A stretch of 64,000 nt of DNA from Microbacterium lemovicicum (GTDB lineage Bacteria; Actinomycetota; Actinomycetes; Actinomycetales; Microbacteriaceae). Below are positions 44,783 to 53,533 of the stretch, one piece after another. The position numbers and the translations under genes were made by a program. Numbering within the stretch: position 1 is the stretch's first letter; every line of letters begins with the position of its first letter. The DNA lies in assembly GCF_003991875.1 (NCBI RefSeq), contig NZ_CP031423.1, positions 3,224,001-3,288,000 of the forward strand, read 5' to 3'. Under the pieces are notes generated by a model. It was not told where the DNA came from. It made no database searches and saw only the letters and a program-made list of their open reading frames with translations.

Positions 44783-45918
44783 GCGGCCCGCCGGACGATC
44801 TCGCGCGCCACGGTGACCTCGTCGAGGGCCGCCTCGTCGATCTCGACGCCGAGTCCGGGGCCGGTCGGCACGCGCACGTGACCGTCCTCGAGCACGGCGG
44901 GCCGGGTGACGATGTCGCGCTCGTAGAAGCGCGCGGAGGCCGACACGTCGCCGGGCAGCGTGAAGCCGGGAAGGGCGGCGAGCGCGGCGTTGGCCGCGCG
45001 GCCGATGCCGGTCTCGAGCATGCCGCCGCACCAGACGGGGATGCCGGCGCCGACGCACAGGTCGTGGATCGCGACCGCCTCGCGGTAGCCGCCGACGCGG
45101 CCGGCCTTGATGTTGATGACGGATGCCGCACCCAGCGCGAGCGCGTCGGCGGCGGCCTTGGCCGAGACCACCGACTCGTCGAGGCAGACGGGGGTGCGCA
45201 GGCGCCGGGCGAGCGTCGCGTGGTCCACGATGTCGTCCTCCTGGAGGGGCTGCTCGATGAGCAGCAGGTCGAAACGGTCGAGCTCGGCGAGCAGGTCCGC
45301 GTCGGCGAGCGTGTAGGCGGAGTTCGCGTCCACCTGCAGCGGGATCGCGCCGAAGGCGTCGCGCACCGCGGCGGTGTCGGCGACGTCGCGACCGGGCTTG
45401 ATCTTGATCTTGATGCGCACGTACCCCTCGTCGAGGTAGCCCTGCACCGTGCGGACGAGAGCCGCGGCATCCTGCTGGATCCCGACGGACACCCCGGAGG
45501 GCACCCGGTCGTGCACGGCGCCGAGGTACTCCGCGAGCGGGCGCCCCTCGGAGCGCAGCGCCGCATCGAGCACGGCGAGCTCGAGACCGGCCTTGGCCAT
45601 GCGGTGCCCGATGACGGGGCTCAGCACCGGGGCGACGTCGTCGCCGCGGAGGGTGCCGCGCTCCAGGAGCGCGGGGATGAGATGGCGCACCGCGACGTCC
45701 CACGCCGACTGCGTGTACTCGCTGGAGTACAGCGGCGCGGGGCTCGTGACGATCTCGCCCCAGCCCTCCACGCCGTCGCCCAGCGCACGGACGATGATCG
45801 CCTCGCGCACGTGCTCGGTGCCGAAGCTCGTCGTGAACGGCGAGACGAGCGGAAGATGCACCACCCGCAGCTCGAACCCCTCGAGGGCGATGGATGCCGA
45901 GGGGCGGGCGATGGGCAT
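44779..45918 (-). CDS. menC: o-Succinylbenzoate synthase / N-succinylamino acid racemase family enolase
   Basis: A 379-residue muconate-lactonising-subgroup enolase. YVRIKIKIKPG supplies the KxK catalytic lysine, LQVDANSAYT, LLIEQPL and VCLDES supply the three metal ligands, and VINIKAGRVGG holds the second lysine. In menaquinone synthesis it dehydrates SHCHC to o-succinylbenzoate. However, no other men gene is near, while a COG3375-like GNAT gene is next to it, as in N-succinylamino acid racemase loci; it may be bifunctional. TACGCT lies 6 bases before the ATG. Confidence 0.85.
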   Translation of the reverse strand: MPIARPSASIALEGFELRVVHLPLVSPFTTSFGTEHVREAIIVRALGDGVEGWGEIVTSPAPLYSSEYTQSAWDVAVRHLIPALLERGTLRGDDVAPVLSPVIGHRMAKAGLELAVLDAALRSEGRPLAEYLGAVHDRVPSGVSVGIQQDAAALVRTVQGYLDEGYVRIKIKIKPGRDVADTAAVRDAFGAIPLQVDANSAYTLADADLLAELDRFDLLLIEQPLQEDDIVDHATLARRLRTPVCLDESVVSAKAAADALALGAASVINIKAGRVGGYREAVAIHDLCVGAGIPVWCGGMLETGIGRAANAALAALPGFTLPGDVSASARFYERDIVTRPAVLEDGHVRVPTGPGLGVEIDEAALDEVTVAREIVRRAA

Positions 45919-45924
45919 CCCCTC

Positions 45925-45930
45925 AGCGTA
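45925..45930 (-). promoter_or_regulatory. Leaderless -10 box for the enolase-family gene
   Basis: TACGCT, 6 bases, ATG at 45918. It suggests independent transcription from the GNAT gene upstream. Confidence 0.45.
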
Positions 45931-46010
45931 TGGGCTGGTCTGACGACCATCCTGGGAGAACGGCCATCGTGTCCGACCCGTGATCCGGCCGGCGGGCGCG
46001 CCTGCCGCGG

Positions 46011-46745
46011 CTACGGGCGGACGAAGAGGTAGCCGCGCTCGTCGTCGAAGCCGCCGACGACGAGGCCGTCGGCGAGGTGGGCGAGCATCTGCTGCCGCAC
46101 GCGCACACGCCACGCCGTGGCATCCTGCGGGCTCTCCCTGCGGAGGGCGCCGATGTCGGCGGGCACGGCGACGGCGGCGACCACGCGGCCGGCCTCCGGG
46201 GTCGCCACCGGCGGGGCGGCGAGCGCCCACGACACCATCACGCGGTCGGTCTCATCGCCGCGGTTCACGCCGTCGTCCATCGCGCCGTAGTGGTCGACGA
46301 GGTACTCCGTGGCGCGGGCGCCGAGCACGCGCAGGTTGAAGTGCGCGTTGCGGGCGACCAGCGGGTCGAAGGTCCACGTGATGTGGCCGACCTCGCGGGC
46401 CAGCGCCCACTCGCGCTGATGCTGCTTGAGCACGCGGCCGAGTCCGAGTGACTGGTGATCGGGCAGCACGCCCGTGATGTGGGAGTGCATCGAGCGGGCC
46501 GCGGGGGCGGCGAAGAAGGCGACGGATGCCCCGACCAGCACGTCGTCGCGGTAGAGCCCGACCGCGTAGTTGCCCGAGTGCGCGAGGGCCTGCAGCAGGT
46601 TGGGCGGCATGCCGGAGCGGTCACCGCCCCACACCTCGCCCAGCACCGCCGCGGCCGCAAAGACCTCCTCGATCGTCGTGAGCGGACGGATGTCGATGCC
46701 CGACTCGGACGGCGGTCGCGGCGTGATCCCTGGAGGCGAGCCCAT
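46011..46745 (-). CDS. GNAT-superfamily acyltransferase, COG3375-like
   Basis: About 244 residues. IDIRPLTTIEEVFAAAAVLGEVWG and SHITGVLPDHQSLGLGRVLKQHQREWAL (acyl-CoA binding loop QSLGLG) are the recognisable segments; ITWTFDPLVARNAHFNLRVLGA and YLVDHYGAM are typical of the COG3375 group. Members found beside N-succinylamino acid racemase act as D-amino-acid N-succinyltransferases, and that role is proposed here by context. GTG 46769 would add 8 residues. Confidence 0.82.
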   Translation of the reverse strand: MGSPPGITPRPPSESGIDIRPLTTIEEVFAAAAVLGEVWGGDRSGMPPNLLQALAHSGNYAVGLYRDDVLVGASVAFFAAPAARSMHSHITGVLPDHQSLGLGRVLKQHQREWALAREVGHITWTFDPLVARNAHFNLRVLGARATEYLVDHYGAMDDGVNRGDETDRVMVSWALAAPPVATPEAGRVVAAVAVPADIGALRRESPQDATAWRVRVRQQMLAHLADGLVVGGFDDERGYLFVRP

Positions 46746-46789
46746 CCCTCCATCCTGGCACCGCGGCACCCCGCGTCCGCGGGCGCCCC

Positions 46790-46795
46790 TAGGCT
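46790..46795 (+). promoter_or_regulatory. Leaderless -10 box for the MFS gene at 46802
   Basis: TAGGCT, 6 bases, GTG at 46802. Confidence 0.45.
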
Positions 46796-46801
46796 CGACA
46801 G

Positions 46802-48247
46802 GTGGGAAGACGGGACGACGACGAGCGCAGACGACTGACCCGGATGCCCCGTCAGGGCGTGATCGTGGCCGTCCTGGCCTTCTCCGGCCTGGTGTCGTCG
46901 TTCATGTTCACCCTGATGGTGCCGATCCAGTCGAAGCTGCCCGAGCTGCTGGACGCGAGCCGCGACGACACGGCCTGGGTCGTGACGTCGACGCTCCTCG
47001 CGGCCGCGGTGATCACTCCGATCTCGGGCCGTCTCGGCGACATGTACGGCAAGCGCCGCATCGTGCTCGTGCTGCTCGGCGTGATGATCGTGGGGTCGAT
47101 CATCGCCGCGCTGTCGCCGGGGATCGTCGGCGTCATCGTGGGCCGCACCCTCCAGGGCGCCATCGTCGGCGTCGTGCCGCTGGGCATCTCGATCCTCCGC
47201 GACGTGCTGCACGAGGACCGCGTCGACTCGGCCATCGCCCTGATCAGCGCCACCCTCGGCGTCGGGGCGGCGCTGGGCCTGCCGATCAGCGCGCTCATCG
47301 CGCAGCGCAGCGACTGGCACCTGCTGTTCTGGGCGGCGGCCGGTCTCGGCGCCGTCAGCCTCGTGCTCGTGGTGCTGATCGTGCCGGTCAGCGTCCTGCG
47401 CACCGCGGGCCGCTTCGACTACGTCGGCGCGGTCGGCCTGGCCGTCGGCCTGATCGGGATCCTCCTCGCCGTCTCGCGCGGCAACACGTGGGGCTGGACC
47501 TCGCCGCTCACGCTCGGCACCGGCCTGGGAGGCCTCGCCGTGCTGGCGGTGTGGGGCTGGTACGAGCTGCGCATCGCGGAGCCTCTGCTCGACCTGCGGG
47601 TGGCCGCGCGCCCGGCCGTGCTGCTCACGAACATCGCGTCCGTCGCGATGGGGTTCTCGCTGTTCTCCTCCAACGTGTCGTACCCGCAGATGCTGGAGCA
47701 GCCGGTCGCCACCGGCGTCGGATTCGGGCTGTCGCTGCTGGCGGCCAGCTTCGTCGTGGCTCCGTCGGGGCTCGTGATGATGTTGCTCTCGCCGGTGTCG
47801 GGCCGGCTCTCCCGCCGCACCGGACCGAAGCTGCTGCTGGTCCTGGGCGCCGGCTCGCTGCTCGTGGCCTACGTGTTCACCCTCCTGCTGTCCACCGAGG
47901 TCTGGCACCTCCTGGTGGCGAACGTGCTCATCGGCGTGGGCATCGGGTTCGGCTACGCGTCGATGCCGATGCTCATCATGCGCTCGGTTCCGCAGAGCGA
48001 GACGGGCGCCTCGAACGGACTGAACGCCCTCTGCCGCTCCCTCGGCACGAGCGTGGCGGCAGCCGTCGTGGGCGCGGTGCTGGCATCCAATTCCGCGGAC
48101 TTCAACGGCACGGCCGCCCCGACGGCGACCGCGTTCACCCTGTCGTTCGTGCTCGGGGGCGCCGCGGCCCTGGTCGCCCTCGTGGTGGCGCTGTTCATCC
48201 CGAGCAGCCGCGACCCGCACGAGAGTCACCCCTCGCTGCGCCGCTGA
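46802..48247 (+). CDS. MFS drug-efflux transporter, DHA2 (14-helix) type
   Basis: A 481-residue major-facilitator transporter with about 14 spans. SGRLGDMYGKRRI is the loop 2-3 motif, and GAALGLPISALIAQR is close to motif C of drug/H+ antiporters. The substrate is likely a toxic organic cation or drug, unknown. A GTG start preceded by a leaderless -10. The second half contains a second MFS loop, SPVSGRLSRRTGPK. Confidence 0.86.
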   Translation: MGRRDDDERRRLTRMPRQGVIVAVLAFSGLVSSFMFTLMVPIQSKLPELLDASRDDTAWVVTSTLLAAAVITPISGRLGDMYGKRRIVLVLLGVMIVGSIIAALSPGIVGVIVGRTLQGAIVGVVPLGISILRDVLHEDRVDSAIALISATLGVGAALGLPISALIAQRSDWHLLFWAAAGLGAVSLVLVVLIVPVSVLRTAGRFDYVGAVGLAVGLIGILLAVSRGNTWGWTSPLTLGTGLGGLAVLAVWGWYELRIAEPLLDLRVAARPAVLLTNIASVAMGFSLFSSNVSYPQMLEQPVATGVGFGLSLLAASFVVAPSGLVMMLLSPVSGRLSRRTGPKLLLVLGAGSLLVAYVFTLLLSTEVWHLLVANVLIGVGIGFGYASMPMLIMRSVPQSETGASNGLNALCRSLGTSVAAAVVGAVLASNSADFNGTAAPTATAFTLSFVLGGAAALVALVVALFIPSSRDPHESHPSLRR

Positions 48248-48251
48248 GGAC

Positions 48252-48257
48252 TAACCT
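48252..48257 (+). promoter_or_regulatory. Leaderless -10 box for the POT transporter gene
   Basis: TAACCT, 6 bases, ATG at 48264. It gives the gene a promoter separate from the MFS gene 16 bp upstream. Confidence 0.5.
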
Positions 48258-48263
48258 GACGCC

Positions 48264-49787
48264 ATGAGCGGCACAGGCGGCGGTCAGACCCCGCAGATCC
48301 CCGTCGGTCCGCCGACCGGCAGCTACCGGAAGTCCGAGGACGAGGTCGGCGACCACGACACCCGGTTCTTCGGCCAGCCGTTCGCGCTGGCGCACGTCTT
48401 CGGCGTGGAGATGTGGGAGCGGTTCAGCTTCTACGGCATGCAGGGCATCCTGCTCATCTACATGTACTACGCCGTCAGCGAGGGCGGACTGGGCATCGAC
48501 CAGAGCGTCGCGGCCGGCATCGTCGGCGCGTACGGCGGCACGGTCTACCTCTCGACGATCCTCGGGGCGTGGCTGGCCGACCGGCTGCTCGGCTCGGAGC
48601 GGGTGCTGTTCTACAGCGCGATCGTGATCATGGCGGGTCACATCGCGCTCGCCCTGCTGCCGGGGCTCGTGGGCCTCGCGGCCGGCCTCGTGCTCGTCGC
48701 CGTCGGCTCCGGCGGGCTGAAGGCGAACGCGACGTCGGTCGTCGGCACCCTCTACGCCCCCGATGACGTGCGACGGGATGCCGGATTCTCGCTGTTCTAT
48801 CTCGGCATCAACCTCGGCGCGTTCTTCGGTCCGATCGTCACGGGTGCGCTGCAGTCCTCGATCGGCTTCCACTGGGGCTTCGGCGCCGCGGCCGTCGGCA
48901 TGGCCCTGGGCCTGATCCAGTACTCGTTCGGCCGCAAGGCACTGCCTGCGGCATCCCGTGTCATCCCCAACCCCCTGCCGAAGAACCGCCGGATGCTGTT
49001 CGTCGGCATCGGCATCGCCGGGCTGGTCGTGCTCGCCCTCCTCGTGCTCGTGGGGATCATCCGGGCCGACAACCTCGCGATCATCGTCATCATCGTGACC
49101 CTCGGCGCGGCGATCGCCTACTTCGCCGTGATCCTCACCTCGAAGCGGATCGACGCCACCGACCGCTCGCGCGTGTTCGGCTTCATCCCGCTCTTCATCG
49201 TGAACGTCGGCTTCTGGTCGCTGTACCAGCAGCAGTTCACCGTGCTGACGATCTACTCCGACGAGCGGCTGAACCGCAGCATCTTCGGGTGGGAGATGCC
49301 GGTGTCGTGGGTGAACTCGATCAACCCGATCTTCGTCATCATCCTGTCGGGCGTCTTCGCCGCGATCTGGACGAAGCTGGGCCGCCGGCAGCCGACGACC
49401 CCGGTGAAGTTCGCGATCGGCGTGGTCGTGATGGGCCTGGCGTTCCTGATGTTCCTGCTCTTCGCCAACGGGGCGCCCAACTCCACGCCGCTGCTGGGCA
49501 TCGTCGGCATCCTGCTGGTCTTCACGATCGCCGAGCTGTTCATCTCGCCCGTCGGCCTGTCGGCGTCGACGAAGCTCGCGCCGAAGAACTTCCGCACGCA
49601 GATGGTCGCCCTGTACTTCCTGTCGGTCGCGCTGGGCACGTCGATCGCCGGGGCGCTGGCGGGCTACTACGACCCCACCAACGAGGTGCCGTACTTCACG
49701 ATCCTCGGCCTCATCGCGATCGCGCTGGGCGTCGCACTGTTCTTCGGCGTGAAGCCGGTGCTGAAGCTGATGTCGGGAGTGCGCTAG
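48264..49787 (+). CDS. Proton-dependent oligopeptide (POT/PTR) transporter
   Basis: A 507-residue symporter for di- and tripeptides. The ExxERFxYYG motif of the family is EMWERFSFYGM in helix 1, followed by YGGTVYLSTILGAWLADRLLG and FYLGINLGAFFGPIV (PTR signature 2-like). About 14 spans. The protein probably imports peptides as carbon and nitrogen source. Confidence 0.92.
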   Translation: MSGTGGGQTPQIPVGPPTGSYRKSEDEVGDHDTRFFGQPFALAHVFGVEMWERFSFYGMQGILLIYMYYAVSEGGLGIDQSVAAGIVGAYGGTVYLSTILGAWLADRLLGSERVLFYSAIVIMAGHIALALLPGLVGLAAGLVLVAVGSGGLKANATSVVGTLYAPDDVRRDAGFSLFYLGINLGAFFGPIVTGALQSSIGFHWGFGAAAVGMALGLIQYSFGRKALPAASRVIPNPLPKNRRMLFVGIGIAGLVVLALLVLVGIIRADNLAIIVIIVTLGAAIAYFAVILTSKRIDATDRSRVFGFIPLFIVNVGFWSLYQQQFTVLTIYSDERLNRSIFGWEMPVSWVNSINPIFVIILSGVFAAIWTKLGRRQPTTPVKFAIGVVVMGLAFLMFLLFANGAPNSTPLLGIVGILLVFTIAELFISPVGLSASTKLAPKNFRTQMVALYFLSVALGTSIAGALAGYYDPTNEVPYFTILGLIAIALGVALFFGVKPVLKLMSGVR

Positions 49788-49837
49788 CAGTCCAGGGGGC
49801 GGGGTCAGGTAGCGCGGGGCATCCGCTGCATACCGAG

Positions 49838-49905
49838 AGTCAGGGATGTCGCGAAAGTCAGGCCGTCCGCCGCGAGTCGGCCTGATTCTCGCGACATCCC
49901 TGATT
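49838..49905. repeat. Large 28-bp inverted repeat between convergent genes
   Basis: The arms at 49838-49865 and 49878-49905 match at 25 of 28 positions around a 12-base loop; the core AGTCAGGGATGTCGCGA pairs with TCGCGACATCCCTGATT but for one position. It lies in the 185-bp gap between the peptide transporter and pcaR stops. It could serve both directions as a terminator or be a dispersed REP-like element. Confidence 0.85.
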
Positions 49906-49926
49906 CCGGCGCCGGTGGGAGGAGAC

Positions 49927-49958
49927 CGGATGCCGCGGGCCCGCGCCCACGGCATCCG
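49927..49958 (-). terminator. Hairpin after pcaR
   Basis: CGGATGCCG (49927-49935) and CGGCATCCG (49950-49958), perfect arms around a 14-base GC-rich loop, 14 bases beyond the pcaR stop. No T-tract. The left arm contains the over-represented GGATGCCGC word. Confidence 0.4.
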
Positions 49959-49972
49959 ACAGCCTGCGGGGG

Positions 49973-50770
49973 TCAGAGCATCCGCAGCTCGGCGCCGATG
50001 GCCGCCGCGGTCTCCTGGAGGCGCGGGAGGTAGACGTCGGTGAGGCGGTCGAGGGTGTCGCGGGTGGCGCTCGTCGAGACATTGAGCGCCGCAACGACGC
50101 GGTCGTCGCGGCCGCGCACCGGCACCGCGACCGAGCGCAGTCCGGGCTCGAGCTCCCCGTCGACGACGGCCCACCCCTGCGCGCGCACCCGCGCGAGCTC
50201 GGCGCGCAGCGCGTCGGGCGTCGCCCGCGTGCGGGGCGTGTAGGCCTCGAGCTCCGTGGCCGCGAGCGCGGCATCCGTCTCGTCGTCCGGCAGCGCGGCC
50301 AGCAGCACGCGCCCCATCGAGGTCGCCGCCGCGGGGAGCTGCGTGCCGAGCGTGATGCGCACGCTCATGATGCGGCGCGTGGGCACGCGCGCGACGTAGA
50401 CGATCGACGGTCCGTGCAGCACGGCGGCCGACACGCTCTCGTCGACCTCGCGCGACAGGCGCTCGAGGTGCGGCTGGGCGACCTCCGGCAGCGACAGCGA
50501 CGAGAGGTACGACACCCCGAGCTCGAGCACCCGCGGGGTGAGGGCGAAGCGCGACGCGCCGGTCGCGGCATCCGGCGTCGCCCGCACATAGCCGAGGTGC
50601 ACGAGCGTGAGCAGGAAGCGCCGGGCGGCGGCACGGGTGAGGTCGGACCGCCGCGCGACGTCGCTGAGCGTGAGATCCGGATGCTGCGCGTCGAACGCCT
50701 TGATGACCCGCAGGCCGCGCGCCAGCGACTGGACGAACTCGGCCGAGCCGGGCTCGCTGTCATCGCTCAT
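49973..50770 (-). CDS. pcaR: IclR-family regulator PcaR of protocatechuate catabolism
   Basis: A 265-residue regulator: N-terminal winged HTH (LTLSDVARRSDLTRAAARRF) and C-terminal effector domain (SVSAAVLHGPSIVYVARVP, RVLLAALPDDE, SVAVPVRGRDDRVVAALNVS). The AAARRFL recognition helix and position after pcaIJF are as in the PcaR/PcaU/PobR group. It has GGGAGG before the ATG, 22 bases after the pcaF stop, so it is made with the operon it probably controls. Confidence 0.9.
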   Translation of the reverse strand: MSDDSEPGSAEFVQSLARGLRVIKAFDAQHPDLTLSDVARRSDLTRAAARRFLLTLVHLGYVRATPDAATGASRFALTPRVLELGVSYLSSLSLPEVAQPHLERLSREVDESVSAAVLHGPSIVYVARVPTRRIMSVRITLGTQLPAAATSMGRVLLAALPDDETDAALAATELEAYTPRTRATPDALRAELARVRAQGWAVVDGELEPGLRSVAVPVRGRDDRVVAALNVSTSATRDTLDRLTDVYLPRLQETAAAIGAELRML

Positions 50771-50792
50771 GGAACGATCCTCCCGCGCCGGC

Positions 50793-51959
50793 TCACAGCT
50801 CCAGGACGACGGCGAGACCCTGGCCGACGCCGATGCAGATCGCGGCCACGGCGACACCGCCGCCGCGGCGGCGCAGCTCGTGCGCGGCGTGCCCGATGAT
50901 GCGGCCGCCGGAGGCGCCGAGCGGGTGGCCGATGGCGATCGCGCCGCCGTGGATGTTGAGCTTCTCGGGGTCGAGCTCGGTCCACAGCTGCGCGCACGCG
51001 AGGCTCTGCGAGGCGAAGGCCTCGTTGAGCTCCACGACGTCCACATCGGCCCACGTGCGGCCGGCGCGCGCGAGCGCGCGGTTCGCCGCCTCGACGGGGG
51101 CGACGCCGAACACGTCGGGGTCGTTGCCGAACACGCCGCGCCCGGTGACGCGCGCGAGCGGATCGAGGTCGAGGGCGCCCTCGGCGCCGAGGAGCACGGC
51201 GGAGGCGCCGTCGTTGATCGGCGAGGCGTTGCCCGCGGTGACGGTGCCGTCAGCGGCGAAGAGCGCCTTCAGGCCGGCGAGCTTCTCGAGCGTCGTGTCG
51301 GCGCGGATGCCCTCGTCACGGGCGAGCTCCGCCCCCGGCACCTGCACGATCTCGCCGTCGTAGACACCGGCGGCCCAGGCCTCGGCGGCGAGGCGGTGAC
51401 TGCGCAGCGCGAAGGCGTCCTGCTCCTCGCGGCTGATGCCGTAGATGCCGGCGAGCTTCTCGGCCGACTCGCCGTTGGAGATGGTCCATTCCTTCGGCAG
51501 CGCCTTGTTGACCATGCGCCAGCCGATCGAGGTGTTCCACATCGTCTGGTTGCCCACGGCCGGGAACGGCTTGGGCGACTTCTCGACGACGTAGGGCGCC
51601 CGGCTCATCGACTCCACGCCGCCGGCGAGGATGAGGTCGGCGTCGCCGGCCTCGATGGCCCGCGACCCCTGGATGACGGCCTCGACCGACGAGCCGCAGA
51701 GGCGGTTGACGGTGACGCCGGGCACGCTCGTCGGGAAGCCCGCGAGCAGCGCGCCGAAGCGCGCGACGTCGCGGTTGTCCTCGCCCGCCTGGTTGGCGTC
51801 GCCGAAGATCACGTCGTCGATGCGCGCCGGGTCCAGGCCCGTCCGCTCGACGATCGCGCGCATCGCGACGGCGGCGAGGTCGTCGGGGCGCACGCCGGAG
51901 AGCGCGCCGCCGGCCCGTCCGAACGGGGTGCGGACGGCGTCGTAGATGAACGTGGTCAT
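50793..51959 (-). CDS. pcaF: Beta-ketoadipyl-CoA thiolase
   Basis: A 388-residue thiolase performing the last step, 3-oxoadipyl-CoA to acetyl-CoA plus succinyl-CoA. The acylated Cys is in NRLCGSSVEAV; NEAFASQSL, GGAIAIGHPLGASGGR and the final CIGVGQG with the second Cys complete the site. ATG 51959 fits the family's N-terminus (TTFIYDAVRTPFGR). One base separates it from the pcaJ stop. Confidence 0.94.
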   Translation of the reverse strand: MTTFIYDAVRTPFGRAGGALSGVRPDDLAAVAMRAIVERTGLDPARIDDVIFGDANQAGEDNRDVARFGALLAGFPTSVPGVTVNRLCGSSVEAVIQGSRAIEAGDADLILAGGVESMSRAPYVVEKSPKPFPAVGNQTMWNTSIGWRMVNKALPKEWTISNGESAEKLAGIYGISREEQDAFALRSHRLAAEAWAAGVYDGEIVQVPGAELARDEGIRADTTLEKLAGLKALFAADGTVTAGNASPINDGASAVLLGAEGALDLDPLARVTGRGVFGNDPDVFGVAPVEAANRALARAGRTWADVDVVELNEAFASQSLACAQLWTELDPEKLNIHGGAIAIGHPLGASGGRIIGHAAHELRRRGGGVAVAAICIGVGQGLAVVLEL

Positions 51960-51960
51960 G

Positions 51961-52647
51961 TCAGTTCCCTTCGGCGGATGCCGCGGCATCCGCGTCTCGT
52001 GAAGCGTCCGCCGAGCCCAGCGACAGGCCGGTGAGGGCCTCCAGCGTCTCGACGGTGTTGTCGCCGAACGCCTCGCGGACGGAGAACCCGTGGGGCGTGA
52101 CGTCGAAGATCGCGTGATCGGTGTAGACGCGGGTGACGCAGCCGACGCCGGTCAGCGGGTAGGTGCAGGCCGCGACGAGCTTGGACTCGCCGGTCTTGGT
52201 GAGCAGGTCGGTCATGACGTAGACCGACTTGGCGCCGATGGCGAGGTCCATGGCACCGCCGACCGCGGGGATCGCCCCGGGCGCACCGGTCGACCAGTTG
52301 GCGAGGTCGCCGCGCTCGGAGACCTGGAAGGCGCCGAGCACGCAGACGTCGAGGTGCCCGCCGCGCATCATCGCGAACGAGTCCGCGTGGTGGAAGTACG
52401 CCGCCCCGGGCAGGGCGGTGACGGGCTGCTTGCCGGCGTTGATGAGGTCGGGGTCGATCATGCCGGCCGGCGGCGCCTCGCCCATGCCGAGCAGGCCGTT
52501 CTCGGTGTGCAGGATGATCTCGAGGTCGTCGGGCAGGAAGTTGGCAACGAGCGTCGGCGCGCCGATGCCGAGGTTCACGTAGGCGCCCTCGGGGATGTCG
52601 GCGGCGATGCGCGCGGCGAGCTCGTCGCGGGTGATGGTGGTGGTCAT
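51961..52647 (-). CDS. pcaJ: 3-Oxoadipate CoA-transferase subunit B
   Basis: A 228-residue subunit that, with PcaI, moves CoA from succinyl-CoA to 3-oxoadipate. The catalytic Glu is in HTENGLLGMG; VNLGIGAPTLVANF and GGAMDLAIGAKSVYVMT are conserved. The last 15 residues are a variable tail. It overlaps pcaI by ATGA. Confidence 0.94.
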   Translation of the reverse strand: MTTTITRDELAARIAADIPEGAYVNLGIGAPTLVANFLPDDLEIILHTENGLLGMGEAPPAGMIDPDLINAGKQPVTALPGAAYFHHADSFAMMRGGHLDVCVLGAFQVSERGDLANWSTGAPGAIPAVGGAMDLAIGAKSVYVMTDLLTKTGESKLVAACTYPLTGVGCVTRVYTDHAIFDVTPHGFSVREAFGDNTVETLEALTGLSLGSADASRDADAAASAEGN

Positions 52648-53420
52648 GAGCGCTTCCCTTCGACGGATGCCGCGGCCCCGGGTGCGGCGGAGTCCTCCAG
52701 CGGACGGCCCTCGATGTCGACGCCGCCGATGAAGCGGCCGTCCTCGAGCCAGCGGCGCTCCCCCACCGGCACGACGCGGTCGACGAAGATGCCCGGCGTC
52801 ACGACGGTCTCGGGGGGCAGGGCGCCGAGCGGCACGACCTCGTCGACCTGCGCGATCGTCGTGGTCGCCGCGGTCGCCATGATGGGGCCGAAGTTGCGGG
52901 CCGTCTCGCGGAAGACGAGGTTGCCCCAGCGGTCGCCGCGCCAGGCGGAGATGAGGGCGACGTCGGCCGTGATCGGGTACTCCAGCACGTACTGCCGGCC
53001 GTCGATCTCGCGCGACTCGCGACCCTCGGCGAGCTCGGTGCCGACGCCGGTCGGGCTGAAGAAGGCGCCGATGCCGGCGCCGGCGGCGCGGATGCGCTCG
53101 GCGAGGTTGCCCTGCGGGACGATCTCGAGCTCGATCTTTCCGGCGCGGTAGAGGCCGTCGAAGACCCACGAGTCGTGCTGGCGGGGGAACGAGCAGATGA
53201 TGCGGCGCACGCGGCCGGTGGCCAGCAGCGCGGCGAGGCCGGTGTCGCCGTTGCCCGCGTTGTTGTTCACGATGGTCAGGTCGCCGGCGCCCTGCGCAAT
53301 GAGGGCGTCGATCAGCTCCACGGGCTGGCCGGCACGGCCGAAGCCGCCGATCATCACGGTGGATCCGTCCTGCACGCCGGCGACCGCGGCCGCGGCATCC
53401 GTCACGGTCTTGTCGATCAT
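52644..53420 (-). CDS. pcaI: 3-Oxoadipate CoA-transferase subunit A
   Basis: A 258-residue subunit. VMIGGFGRAGQPVELIDALI is the CoA-transferase signature 1; IVNNNAGNGDTGLAAL, SFPRQHDSWVF and GAFFSPTGVGTELAEG follow. GAGGAG is 6 bases before the ATG. First gene of pcaIJF-pcaR; a perfect palindrome lies 25 bp upstream. Confidence 0.94.
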   Translation of the reverse strand: MIDKTVTDAAAAVAGVQDGSTVMIGGFGRAGQPVELIDALIAQGAGDLTIVNNNAGNGDTGLAALLATGRVRRIICSFPRQHDSWVFDGLYRAGKIELEIVPQGNLAERIRAAGAGIGAFFSPTGVGTELAEGRESREIDGRQYVLEYPITADVALISAWRGDRWGNLVFRETARNFGPIMATAATTTIAQVDEVVPLGALPPETVVTPGIFVDRVVPVGERRWLEDGRFIGGVDIEGRPLEDSAAPGAAASVEGKRS

Positions 53421-53444
53421 CGACACTCCTCGTCGCTGGTGTTC

Positions 53445-53470
53445 GCTGTGCGAATACGTGTTCGCACAGC
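53445..53470 (-). promoter_or_regulatory. Candidate PcaR operator before pcaI
   Basis: GCTGTGCGAA-N6-TTCGCACAGC, a perfect 10-bp inverted repeat. The TTCGCAC core resembles IclR-group PcaR/PcaU sites (GTTCGATAATCGCAC). It lies just downstream of a TACGAT -10, over the expected transcription start, so binding without inducer would block transcription. Confidence 0.75.
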
Positions 53471-53474
53471 ATCC

Positions 53475-53480
53475 ATCGTA
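53475..53480 (-). promoter_or_regulatory. -10 box of pcaIJF-pcaR
   Basis: TACGAT on the minus strand; start of RNA expected near 53468, inside the palindrome. Confidence 0.45.
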
Positions 53481-53533
53481 CTCGTCAGCGCCCGTTGCAT
53501 CCAGGAGACTCCCGCTCAGCGGGTCGCGCTCGC

